DNA from: an uncultured Collinsella sp.
GTDB lineage: Bacteria; Actinomycetota; Coriobacteriia; Coriobacteriales; Coriobacteriaceae
DNA length: 52,310 nucleotides
Reading direction: 5' to 3'
Assembly: GCA_902478545.1 (NCBI GenBank)
Contig: CABSLA010000011.1
Coordinates: 1-52,310 of the forward strand
In this document: in pieces, positions 24,899-32,780 of the stretch
Layout: every line of letters starts with the position of its first letter
How positions within the stretch are numbered: the first letter of the stretch is position 1
Notes under the pieces: generated by a model
The model's input: only the letters and a program-made list of their open reading frames with translations
What the model was told of the DNA's origin: nothing
Database searches by the model: none
Program-made: the position numbers and the translations under genes

Positions 24899-25765
24899 TT
24901 ATCGACCCGAAGCCACGCCCATGCCGTAGCCGATGATGAGGCCGTGCATCTCGGCATAGTAAGAATCTAGCCCGTTGCAGGGCATGATGATAGTCTTGGA
25001 GCCTGGCCAGTGCTCCACAATGCGGTCGGCAAGCGCCTGGGCTCCAGCTTCGTTCTCAACGTGATCGATGATGACCTCGCCGCCAGTAAAGCCCTCGGCC
25101 TCCATGGTGTCGACAATCTTGGTGAGCATCTTCTTTTCGCCACGCGTGTGCCCAACGAGTTCAATTTCGCCCGCTTCGCTCGCCGTGCCCAAAATGCGGA
25201 TATTGAGCTTGTTGGCAATAACGCCGGCCGCCTTGGGGATACGTCCGGCCTTCGCAAGGTTTTCGTAATTGCACAAACTAAAGAGGATCTTGCTGTTCTG
25301 CTCCAAGCTATCGAAATAGGCGCAGGCGTCCTCAAAGGAGACGTCCGGGTTACTTGCAAGATAGCGATCAAACAATAAGAATATCAGGTCCATCTTGCCG
25401 CCCGCTGCCCGCGAATTGACCAGGTGAATCTGGCGGTTGGGCTCCTCGGCAAGCACCATGTCACGTGCGGTGGCCGCGGCATTGTAGCTTCCCGATACGC
25501 CCTCCGAGATGGGCATGCAGATCGTCTTGTCGGCAAGCCTAAAGAGTTCAGCCCACTCCCCTACGCTTGGACAGGCGCTCGAAGAAGCGCTCGACTCCGC
25601 CTGCACGGCGCAATTGAGCTCGTGAACATCGAGCGAGAGGTCATCGACAAATTCACGCTCCCCTACTCGGATTTTAAGAGGCGCGAATGCAAAGGTGGTA
25701 TGAGGTGCGGTTGGTTGCCAATCGCGAAGATTGCAGCTCGAATCTGAAATAAGTGCCCAGCTCAT
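24899..25765 (-). CDS. DegV family protein (fatty-acid-binding)
   Basis: DegV proteins bind fatty acids and in Firmicutes act as FakB carriers for fatty acid kinase. The N-terminal WALISDSSCNLRDW, the VSGSYNAAATARDMV segment and HLVNSRAAGGKMDLIFLLF fit the family; the C-terminal half includes IIDHVENEAGAQALADRI. 288 aa is usual. AAAGGA precedes the ATG. No fakA partner is visible, so a fatty-acid role is by analogy. A good -10 (TATAAT, minus strand, about 25795-25800) lies upstream with a CTAG-rich inverted repeat further out. Confidence 0.85.
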   Translation of the reverse strand: MSWALISDSSCNLRDWQPTAPHTTFAFAPLKIRVGEREFVDDLSLDVHELNCAVQAESSASSSACPSVGEWAELFRLADKTICMPISEGVSGSYNAAATARDMVLAEEPNRQIHLVNSRAAGGKMDLIFLLFDRYLASNPDVSFEDACAYFDSLEQNSKILFSLCNYENLAKAGRIPKAAGVIANKLNIRILGTASEAGEIELVGHTRGEKKMLTKIVDTMEAEGFTGGEVIIDHVENEAGAQALADRIVEHWPGSKTIIMPCNGLDSYYAEMHGLIIGYGMGVASGR

Positions 25766-25827
25766 TGAGGGTCCTTTCTAGTTGTTCCTCAACAATTATA
25801 GCTATCTTTTGGACAGACGTTGTGCAT

Positions 25828-25848
25828 ATCTAGTATTCAAAACTAGAT
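25828..25848. promoter_or_regulatory. Inverted repeat ATCTAGT-N7-ACTAGAT upstream of degV
   Basis: Seven-base perfect arms (25828-25834 and 25842-25848) with a seven-base spacer lie 63-83 bases ahead of the degV start. The right half is part of the CAAAACTAGAT motif found before the DUF1836 gene. It has the size of a dimeric regulator site. Confidence 0.5.
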
Positions 25849-25885
25849 TGTTGCTTAAACGCAAAACGGGCGATCGAGATATAAG

Positions 25886-25920
25886 AATGGACCTCGCTCC
25901 CAAAGGATACGAGGCCCATT
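25886..25920 (-). terminator. Terminator of the pgsA2-to-NlpC/P60 operon
   Basis: On the minus strand AATGGGCCTCG pairs with CGAGGTCCATT across a 13-base loop, followed by CTTATAT. One pair is G-T. It lies about 23 bases past the stop of the NlpC/P60 gene. Confidence 0.65.
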
Positions 25921-25942
25921 GTTGTTTGCTGAGTTACAACAC

Positions 25943-27058
25943 TTAGTAGCGAACGAAAATGTAATTGTTGTTCATACCGGCTGCGACGGAGCTGATGATA
26001 ACGCCCGTCTTGTAGTCGGAAGCATGGATCATTTGGCCGTTACCAATGTAGATGCCGGTGTGGTAAGAGTTAACCACGACGTCACCAGGCTGAGGATCGG
26101 ACACGCGGGTCCAGCCCATAAAGGTGCCCGTGGTGCCAAGGCGGCAATAACGGCCGGTGAGGCAGTAGCTTACAAAACCGGAGCAGTCAAAGCTGTTCGG
26201 CCCAATGCCGCCCCAAGAATAAGCATAACCGAGCTTGCTGTAGGCGCGCGAAACAACGGTACCACCGTCAACGGACTGGCTCGGTGCGGAAGGCGTCGGA
26301 GCCGGAGCGGGCGTCACGGGCTGCGGCGTGGGGGCAGGAGCGGGCGCGGGGTTGTTGTCGCCGCCATTGTTGGTCGTGCCACCACCGTTGTTGGTGTTCT
26401 CGGTCGTACCTGCAGTGTCGTTGCTCACCGTGGCCTTTTCGGCAGTGCTGGCATTGATGCCAGCCTGAAGCGCGGCGTTGGCCTCGGCCTCGGCAGCAAG
26501 CTCGGCCTGCAGCTGTGAATCCAGGGAGTTCACGACACTCTGGGCCTCAGCTTGCTGGGCATTGAGCTCGTCGACCTTCTTCTGCGTCGCGGTGACGTTC
26601 TTCTCCTGCTCGGTCTGCTTATCGGTGAGCTGCTGCTTAAGGTCCTTGACCTCCTGAATGGTCTGAGCCTGCTTGTCGGACACCTTACCGTAGTAGAAGA
26701 GACGGTTGAGCATGTCGCCCAGATCGTCGACGCCCGTCAGAACCTGAAGGAGACTCAGGCCGCCGGTCTTGTACTCACCGGCAACGTAGCTCGAAAGCTT
26801 TGCCTGGCCCTCGGCAATCTCTTGCTGCTTTTGCGTGATCTCGCCTGCAGTCTGATCAAGCTCCTGCGTCTGCGCGGAGAGTTCTTCATGAATTTGCTGA
26901 GTTTGCGTGCCGATCTGCTCGAGCTTGGTACGAGCAGCGGCAAGGTCGGATGCGGTATCGGCGTAGGCCGGAGCCACGAGGTCCAGGCCCAAAACACAAG
27001 CGAGGGTTGCCGTAGCAGCGCAGCGTGCCATGTTTCTGTGCGTGTTTGCTGTGCGCAT
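25943..27058 (-). CDS. Secreted NlpC/P60 peptidoglycan hydrolase with coiled-coil domain
   Basis: A signal peptide (about residues 1-33, ending APAYA) is followed by a long coiled coil (about 35-200) of the PcsB/RipA kind. A Thr/Asn/Gly and Pro/Ala-rich linker (about 205-260) leads to a C-terminal NlpC/P60 domain. The catalytic cysteine is C292 (FDCSGF), with H333 and H345 as the remaining likely active-site residues. Such enzymes cut D-glutamyl-mesoDAP or related peptide bonds to separate daughter cells. AAAGGAAG gives the ribosome site. It is last in its operon, 32 bases after apt. The linker suggests activity is held in check by the coiled coil or a partner. Confidence 0.9.
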   Translation of the reverse strand: MRTANTHRNMARCAATATLACVLGLDLVAPAYADTASDLAAARTKLEQIGTQTQQIHEELSAQTQELDQTAGEITQKQQEIAEGQAKLSSYVAGEYKTGGLSLLQVLTGVDDLGDMLNRLFYYGKVSDKQAQTIQEVKDLKQQLTDKQTEQEKNVTATQKKVDELNAQQAEAQSVVNSLDSQLQAELAAEAEANAALQAGINASTAEKATVSNDTAGTTENTNNGGGTTNNGGDNNPAPAPAPTPQPVTPAPAPTPSAPSQSVDGGTVVSRAYSKLGYAYSWGGIGPNSFDCSGFVSYCLTGRYCRLGTTGTFMGWTRVSDPQPGDVVVNSYHTGIYIGNGQMIHASDYKTGVIISSVAAGMNNNYIFVRY

Positions 27059-27090
27059 GTAGCTTCCTTTCCGGTATCTAAGGGTAGCGG

Positions 27091-27621
27091 CTAGTCCACC
27101 GTTACCAGGCTAAAGAGCTCAACATCCTCGTTAGAAGGCGTGAGCTTCTTGCGCGGGTTGAGAAACGCAAGCTCAAGGATACAACCGTAACCCACAAGCT
27201 TTGCGCCCATATCTCGCACCAGTTTACCTGTTGCCTCGACGGTTCCGCCCGTCGCGACCAAGTCGTCCAGAATCAACACGGTATCTTTAGAGCTGAAAGC
27301 GTCGGCATGGATCTCAATTGAATCGGTGCCGTACTCGAGCTCGTAGCTCTGGCTTACGGTCTCGCGCGGCAGCTTGCCCGGTTTACGTGCGGGAACAAAG
27401 CCGGCGCCAAGGGCTACAGCCACCGGTACGCCAACCATAAAGCCGCGAGCCTCGGGACCCACGACCTTGGTGATTCCCATGCCGGCAAAGTGCTCGGCGA
27501 GGGTATCGGTCATGGCTTTGAGCGCCTCGGGATTGCCTAAGAGCGGCGTGATGTCTTTAAAGATGACTCCGGGCTCGGGATAGTCGGGGATGTCGACGAT
27601 TTGAGATTCGAAGTCGTACAT
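27091..27621 (-). CDS. apt: Adenine phosphoribosyltransferase
   Basis: Apt converts adenine and PRPP to AMP (purine salvage). The PRPP-binding motif is VLILDDLVATGGT, and the N-terminal IVDIPDYPEPGVIFKDITPLL is diagnostic; VVGPEARGFMVGVPVA follows. I chose ATG 27621 (GAAAGG upstream), giving 176 aa; an in-frame ATG five codons earlier overlaps that ribosome site. It sits between the MerR-type gene and the NlpC/P60 gene on the same strand. Confidence 0.95.
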   Translation of the reverse strand: MYDFESQIVDIPDYPEPGVIFKDITPLLGNPEALKAMTDTLAEHFAGMGITKVVGPEARGFMVGVPVAVALGAGFVPARKPGKLPRETVSQSYELEYGTDSIEIHADAFSSKDTVLILDDLVATGGTVEATGKLVRDMGAKLVGYGCILELAFLNPRKKLTPSNEDVELFSLVTVD

Positions 27622-27661
27622 TGCATGACCTTTCAATGGGTTGCCGGATAAGCGGCAGCGG

Positions 27662-28540
27662 TTATTTGCCCGCCGTGGCGGTACCGGAGTGCGAAGGGGC
27701 GACGACCTTGAGCGGCTTTACGAGAGAATCCTCGTGCGAAGCCGGCGTGGCTATCTCTTCGTTTTTGGCTTTGGTGGACTCGGAGCGAGTGATTTCCTCA
27801 TCGAGTGCATCGATGTCGGCGTCCTCGACCACGGCGTTGAGCGACTCAAAAACGCGGTTCTTGAGCAGCGCAGTGTGCACGCCCTCCGTCAGGTCGTGAA
27901 GCTTCTTAAACGCACGCTCGAGCTTGGCGTCGCGCTCGTCATCGGAGGTATCCATTCCGAGCATGCTCACGAGCACCTGCTCAAACATCGAGGACTCGCG
28001 GTTAGCGGAAGACACGTACTGACGCAGGTTGCGTGGCTCGATATGGAAGCGCGACAGCTCGGAGCAGTAACGGATGATCGGAAAATCGCGACCATCGACG
28101 AGCTCGCGGTTCTGCGGGCTTTTGATGATGCGAATGAGGTCGTTTTCGGCGAGCGAGCGGATAAACGAAATCTCGACGCCCAGCATATCGGGAATGGTCT
28201 CGATGGGATGCAGCTTTTGCTTAGTCTCCTTGGGCTCCGTCTTGAGCGGAACATCGGATAGCAAGCCCACCTCGTAGGCGAGCGTTGACAGGTCCGTGGC
28301 GTTTTCCAAGCGCTGCTTAATCACGTTGAGCGGCATGTAGCGGGTCTTCTGCAAGTGCAGGATGACCTCCAGACGATCAACGTCCTCCTTAGAGTACTGA
28401 CGGTATCCCTTAGGCGTACGATGAGGGGTAATGAGCCCCTCATCCTCTAGAAATCTAATTTTTGAGTTCGAAAGATCGGGGTATGCGCCTCGAAGTAGGT
28501 TGACGACTTGGCCGATACTCAGATAGTTGCGTTCGGCCAT
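27662..28540 (-). CDS. MerR family regulator adjacent to a GarA-like FHA gene
   Basis: The N-terminal winged helix reads LSIGQVVNLLRGAYPDLSNS, then KIRFLEDEGLITPHRTPKGY with RQYSKEDVDRL. The remaining 220 residues have no metal-binding cysteine set, and the tail is Ser/Thr/Glu-rich. In mycobacteria and corynebacteria a MerR-like regulator (Rv1828/FtsR type) is encoded beside garA/odhI and controls division genes including ftsZ; that neighbourhood is repeated here. Transfer of the FtsR role is inference. It starts three bases after the FHA stop. Confidence 0.85.
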   Translation of the reverse strand: MAERNYLSIGQVVNLLRGAYPDLSNSKIRFLEDEGLITPHRTPKGYRQYSKEDVDRLEVILHLQKTRYMPLNVIKQRLENATDLSTLAYEVGLLSDVPLKTEPKETKQKLHPIETIPDMLGVEISFIRSLAENDLIRIIKSPQNRELVDGRDFPIIRYCSELSRFHIEPRNLRQYVSSANRESSMFEQVLVSMLGMDTSDDERDAKLERAFKKLHDLTEGVHTALLKNRVFESLNAVVEDADIDALDEEITRSESTKAKNEEIATPASHEDSLVKPLKVVAPSHSGTATAGK

Positions 28541-28543
28541 GCC

Positions 28544-28978
28544 CTACTCACCGGTTTCGATGCGCTCCGGCGTGCTCTCGTGGTAGATGAGCGTAAACGT
28601 ACCGATCTGAACGGAAGAACCGTCGTGCAGCGGGGCTGCATTGACAATGGCACCGTCGACCCAGGTACCATTGAGCGAGCCCAGGTCCTCGATGCGAGCG
28701 CCGAGGCCCTCGCGAATAATGCGCGCGTGGCTGCGCGAAACGGTCATGTCATTAAGGAAGATGCCGTTCGCGGGATCGCGGCCGATGGTGGTCACGTCGT
28801 CCTCGAGCTCAAAGGCGGCACCAGTCTGCGGACCCTTGACGATGGACAGAACGGGGGCGGTGATGCGCACGTTGGCCATGAGGTCGGGAACGGTGACGTC
28901 GCTTGAAGGCACGCGGAATACGCAGGTAGCGTCAGCAGTCTTATCATTCTGAGGCATATTGTTAACCATGTTGTCCAT
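28544..28978 (-). CDS. FHA domain protein, GarA/OdhI-like
   Basis: The 144-residue protein has a short N-terminal tail and one FHA domain with all phosphothreonine-contacting residues: R67 (GRDPANG), S81-R82-H84 (VSRSHARI) and N103 (GSLNGTWV). In GarA/OdhI, phosphorylation of an ETTSVFR motif in the tail makes the FHA domain bind itself and shifts control of 2-oxoglutarate enzymes. Here the matching segment reads DATCVFR, so one threonine (T18) and the VFR context remain. I chose ATG 28978, after TTAGGGG; the ORF extends eleven codons further with a TTG. Its neighbours, a pgsA-type gene and MerR, echo the mycobacterial garA region. Confidence 0.85.
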   Translation of the reverse strand: MDNMVNNMPQNDKTADATCVFRVPSSDVTVPDLMANVRITAPVLSIVKGPQTGAAFELEDDVTTIGRDPANGIFLNDMTVSRSHARIIREGLGARIEDLGSLNGTWVDGAIVNAAPLHDGSSVQIGTFTLIYHESTPERIETGE

Positions 28979-29044
28979 GACAACCCCTAACTTATCGCGG
29001 ACGTGCCGCAAATAATGAACCGTACGTAATCATACCCCAACGAA

Positions 29045-29749
29045 TCAGTCTTCGATTTCGGGGTTCAGAAAGTCGATGTCCTCGTCCTCGGGATGCGCGA
29101 GAGCCTGTTTAATGGCCACTCCGCCCTTAATGGAGTAGATGACAGCCGTGAGCATGGAGAAGATCACGCCGCCGTACACAAAGAAGATGCCGAGGGGCAC
29201 CGAGCTTCCGTTGAGGCCCGGGAAGGCCGTAAGGGTTGCAGGTAAAAGATGCAGGCCGTCAATAACGGGGAACCCGAGCAGCATGAGCGAGAAGCCGGTC
29301 ATGAGCAGTGCAGTGGCAATCTTTCCGGGAAAGACGACATCGATGGGGCGACGGTGATAATGACGCACGATAAGCGTGCCGATGCCCAGATAGATGTCGC
29401 GGCCAATAATGAGCACGCAGACCCAGATTGGCAGCTCTCCGCGAACCACCAGTCCAAGTACGCCGGTGAACAGCAGCGCACGGTCGCAGATGGGATCCAT
29501 AACCTTGCCGAGCCACGAGACCGTCTTGGTCATGCGGGCGATCTGACCGTCCATCCAGTCGGTGGAGGCGGCAACGGCGTAGATAACGATGGCGATGACG
29601 CGGTTGTTATCCGTCACAAACAGGTACAGAAATACCAGGGTGAGGATCAGGCGCGTAAAGGTGATGAAATTGGAGATCGTAAAGATCTTATTCGACGGGT
29701 AATCGGAAGTGCCGATAAGCTCCTTTTTGATCTTCTTTTTGATGCCCAC
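29045..29749 (-). CDS. Second CDP-alcohol phosphatidyltransferase (PgsA2-like)
   Basis: The signature DWMDGQIAR-x8-G-x3-D-x3-D (GKVMDPICDR) is complete, and about six hydrophobic segments fit a membrane enzyme transferring a phosphatidyl group to an alcohol. The substrate is open: a phosphatidylglycerophosphate, phosphatidylinositol-phosphate or cardiolipin-type product is possible. I favour a GTG start at 29749, five bases after GGGGGAG, giving 234 aa that begin GIKKKIKKEL; longer in-frame starts reach into a hairpin. It heads the minus-strand operon with FHA, MerR, apt and NlpC/P60. Confidence 0.8.
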   Translation of the reverse strand: MGIKKKIKKELIGTSDYPSNKIFTISNFITFTRLILTLVFLYLFVTDNNRVIAIVIYAVAASTDWMDGQIARMTKTVSWLGKVMDPICDRALLFTGVLGLVVRGELPIWVCVLIIGRDIYLGIGTLIVRHYHRRPIDVVFPGKIATALLMTGFSLMLLGFPVIDGLHLLPATLTAFPGLNGSSVPLGIFFVYGGVIFSMLTAVIYSIKGGVAIKQALAHPEDEDIDFLNPEIED

Positions 29750-29809
29750 AGGACTCCCCCGCTGGTTAACGACAAAACTTTCGATACTATACCCGTTCCG
29801 GCGATGTCT

Positions 29810-29868
29810 ATCCAGCGCAGCCATAGAGAGTCCAGACATGTGGAGGGCGCCTCTGGGCTGCGCTGGAT
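29810..29868. repeat. Hairpin element A upstream of the second pgsA-type gene
   Basis: Arms at 29810-29822 and 29856-29868 (core CCAGCGCAGCC and its complement) give a 13-bp stem with a 33-base loop. It lies in the 5' region of the minus-strand operon, about 60 bases before the chosen start. It may be an RNA leader structure or a repeat unit. Confidence 0.5.
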
Positions 29869-29877
29869 TCTGCATTT

Positions 29878-29934
29878 GTGTACATCAGCCTCCAAAAGCG
29901 ACATTTTTCGGCATCTTTGGTGGCTGGTGTACAC
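29878..29934. repeat. Hairpin element B upstream of the second pgsA-type gene
   Basis: GTGTACATCAGCC (29878-29890) and GGCTGGTGTACAC (29922-29934) pair over 13 positions with one G-T; CCAAA and TTTGG extend the stem inward. The loop carries GCGACATTTTTCGGC. It stands ten bases from element A. Confidence 0.55.
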
Positions 29935-30083
29935 GTTTTGATTCGGTGATTACATCGATCGGGAAAGTTGTTGCTTTAAGCAAATGCGTACGGGTCGAGA
30001 AGGGCTGGCACCAAAAGAGCCCAACGGCCGTTACGGCTTCGTTAGAAACGCGCCCCATCATGGATGGTGAACCCGAAAGGTAA

Positions 30084-30116
30084 GGCGCGCGGGCACGGCG
30101 ACTCGGCCCGCGCGCC
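30084..30116 (+). promoter_or_regulatory. GC-only leader hairpin before the ABC transporter genes
   Basis: GGCGCGCGGG (30084-30093) and its complement (30107-30116) form a ten-bp stem ahead of the AAAGGA ribosome site at about 30125. There is no T-run. It could be a leader structure controlling the ABC genes or a leftover terminator. Confidence 0.4.
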
Positions 30117-30137
30117 CGGAAGAGAAAGGATAAGCCC

Positions 30138-30862
<725 letters not shown>

Positions 30863-30866
<4 letters not shown>

Positions 30867-31633
30867 CGGGCGAGAAAGGCGCCCTGCTCGCGGGCCTGCG
30901 CGCCGAGGCCCTGAAGTCGCGCCACGCGGCACCGGTTCGCCTGGCCGTGCTCATGGCGCTGCCGATGCCGCTGCTCGGCGCGATGCCCTACCGGGGCGTG
31001 CAGATCTTCAGCGCGTGGAACTACTGGTACGCGCTCTTCCTGCCCGTGTCTCTCTCGCTCGTGGTGGCGTGCGTCGCGCGGGCGGACGCGCGCACGCGGA
31101 TGCGGGGGCTTCTGGGCCTGGGCTTCCCGCTCGGGCGCGCCTGGTGGGCCAAGGCGCTCTGGTGCCTCGCGCTCTGCACGCTCTCGAACCTCGTGGTCTT
31201 CGGCATCTACCTCGCGGGATCGGCGTTCTCCTCGCAGGGCCTCACGGCCGCGGGCACGCTCACGATGCTCCTCTGTGCGCTCGTCAACACGGTGACCGCG
31301 GCGTGGATGATCCCCGCAGGGCTCTTCCTCACGGCGCGGCTCGGCATGCTCGCGGGCATCTTCTGCCCGCTCGCCGCGCAGCTCGTGGGTGGGTTCGCCT
31401 GGTCGCTGATGCCGCTGCCGCAGCTCTTTCCGCCGTCGGCGAGCATGGTCATCCCCACGAGCTTCATCCCCGTGCTGCCGAGCGGCGAGCCGCTCGCGGC
31501 GGACATGGCGCTCGGCGGGGCGCTCACGGCGGACGGCATGCTCACGCTGGCGGGCCTTGCGGTCTGCGCGCTCGCGTTCGCCGCGCTCACGGCGGCGGGC
31601 GCGGCCTGGTTCGCGCGCTCCGAGGAGAGGTGA
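30863..31633 (+). CDS. ABC transporter permease, MutE/EpiE-like
   Basis: The 256-residue protein has six hydrophobic segments in the layout of lantibiotic-immunity permeases. Evidence is the N-terminal LAGLRAEALKSRHAAPVRLAV, then SAWNYWYALFLPVSLSLVVA, and a late PASASMVIPTSFIPVLPSGEP-like segment (in the protein PSASMVIPTSFIPVLP). It is translationally coupled to the ATPase (ATGA) and to the truncated second permease (TGATG). As in the ATPase gene, third codon positions are nearly all G or C. The substrate cannot be read from the sequence. Confidence 0.8.
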
Positions 31634-31968
31634 TGGCCATGACACGACTCTCCGACCTGACGCCGCGCATGACTCTCCCGCGGTCCCTGCTCTCCGAGGC
31701 CCTGCGCCTGGCGCGCTCCCCGCTCTCGGCGGTGCACCTCGCCTGCGGCCTGGCAGCCGGTCTTGCCTGCGGCGAGTACTTCTCCGTAACCCGATGGGAC
31801 CCGGCGCTGGGCGCGGACGCCTACACCCAGTTCCTCGGCGCCCTCATGCCGCTCATGTCCGCCATCGTCTGCGGGCTCGCCGTGGACGAGGAGCGCGCTG
31901 CCGGGCGCCTCGCCAACCTCACGGGCGGCGCGGTGGCCACCATCGCGGTCCCCCTGTGCGGGGCCTGA
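31633..31968 (+). pseudogene. Truncated second ABC permease (MutG-like)
   Basis: The reading frame encodes 111 residues with two membrane segments (AVHLACGLAAGLACG; ALMPLMSAIVCGLAV), then GRLANLTGGAVATIAVPLCGA and stops. MutG/EpiG-type permeases are about twice this length, so the second half is missing. The break lies close to 31968, where the next gene runs in the opposite direction. Because these transporters normally need two different permeases, the system may be non-functional or may work as a reduced form. Confidence 0.7.
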
Positions 31969-31980
31969 CGAATCAGGCCC

Positions 31981-32175
31981 TCACACTGGCATACCTCGCA
32001 ACCAAACGCTTCCCGGATAATTCATGAGGCCGTACTCGTATTCGAGCCTGCCTATCTCTGCGGCAAGCGCCTCCGTCATGTAGAAGGTTTTCGTGCGGCC
32101 CGTCGACTTCGCCAGGCGGTCGTACCTGTTCGCGAGGTCCTCGGGGGTTCTCAGGGCTGCGGTGGCGGTTGCCAT
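31981..32175 (-). CDS. Ribbon-helix-helix antitoxin-like protein, probably shortened
   Basis: The 64-residue protein has a ribbon-helix-helix pattern: a short beta stretch, then DLANRYDRLAKSTGRTKTFYMTEALAAEIGRLEYEYG, as in RelB/ParD/CopG antitoxins. After that the sequence (LMNYPGSVWLRGMPV) no longer resembles the toxin-binding tail, and no toxin gene is adjacent. GGGAGGTG before the ATG is a strong ribosome site, and a palindrome lies just upstream. It points tail-to-tail at the truncated permease, both ending within 12 bases of each other. It may still act as a DNA-binding autorepressor. Confidence 0.65.
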   Translation of the reverse strand: MATATAALRTPEDLANRYDRLAKSTGRTKTFYMTEALAAEIGRLEYEYGLMNYPGSVWLRGMPV

Positions 32176-32195
32176 GATGCACCTCCCGGTTAAAT

Positions 32196-32211
32196 GTAAT
32201 ACGTGTATTAC
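32196..32211. promoter_or_regulatory. Operator-like palindrome of the ribbon-helix-helix gene
   Basis: GTAATAC-GT-GTATTAC has perfect seven-base arms with a two-base centre and lies 20 bases upstream of the ATG. Such sites are typical of autoregulating ribbon-helix-helix antitoxins. Confidence 0.6.
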
Positions 32212-32672
32212 TTTCTATCACATCACCCGAACCCCGCACCGGCGTACGGTCGTATCTGCTTTTTTACCTTACATTTTGTCAACCGGCCCATGCTCGGCTT
32301 GTTCAGCCGGATTAAATCAACTGTTAAATCAATCCAGGCCTGTAGGGGGCGGTGGAAATCTTTCGAGGACTGGGGGCGCCGTCCCTGGGTCGGCTCCTCG
32401 ATGGCCGCGGCTGAATTCCCCTGCCATCGGCTGCGTGGGTTCCGGCACGGGGTTCTGGCGCTGCTCGAACTGGGCGCAAGACTCGGCTGTTGGTCGTACC
32501 GGACAGCATACGTTTTGGGACCGGATACCGCTCAAATCCATTCTGGACGATGACGCGACTGACCGCCTTACCCTTTCAGCGTGATTGCCACTGCGGCAAG
32601 ACCTGCGCAAATACTTGGAATAGTCCTACGCTCGGCGATGTATCTACAAACCCTGAGCGAAGGGAGTCGCAT
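32212..32672. other. Non-coding or unresolved stretch
   Basis: Several short ORFs on both strands run through these 460 bases, but none has a convincing ribosome site or recognisable protein pattern. The first 130 bases are AT-rich; the rest is GC-rich. I see no tRNA, IS end or strong hairpin. It may be decayed sequence from the accessory region. Confidence 0.4.
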
Positions 32673-32780
32673 ATGCATGCAGCGGCAATTTCGCCTCGGG
32701 GGGGGGGTCGCTCGTAGGGCGGCCAATCTCCGAGGCCAAGGAATATCGAGTACGTCCTAATTATCGCCGTCATCGGCCTT
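32673..32780 (+). pseudogene. Broken leader of a Flp-pilin-like gene
   Basis: AAGGGAG (32660-32666) and ATG 32673 form a textbook start. The frame gives 14 codons through a run of ten Gs (32698-32707) and stops at TAG 32715, in the same frame as the downstream gene. If the run had nine Gs and one A were added near 32743, the reading would be ARRAANLRGQGNIEYVLI, a typical Flp prepilin cleavage region. The sequence as given therefore looks like a leader hit by two one-base indels, or carrying sequencing errors. Confidence 0.6.
32698..32707 (+). repeat. G10 homopolymer in the pilin-like leader
   Basis: Ten consecutive Gs 25 bases after the leader ATG. Such tracts slip during replication and often drive phase variation, but here no single change in tract length opens the downstream frame. 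Confidence 0.8.

Noticed and set aside
32203..32610. Overlapping short ORFs on both strands upstream of the pilin-like gene
   Set aside because: No ribosome site, no domain, and the two strands give equally plausible frames.
32698..32707. Simple on/off phase variation by the G10 tract
   Set aside because: Reading with 9, 10 or 11 Gs never joins the ATG to the pilin helix: 10 hits TAG 32715, 9 hits TAA further on, and 11 leads to a third frame.
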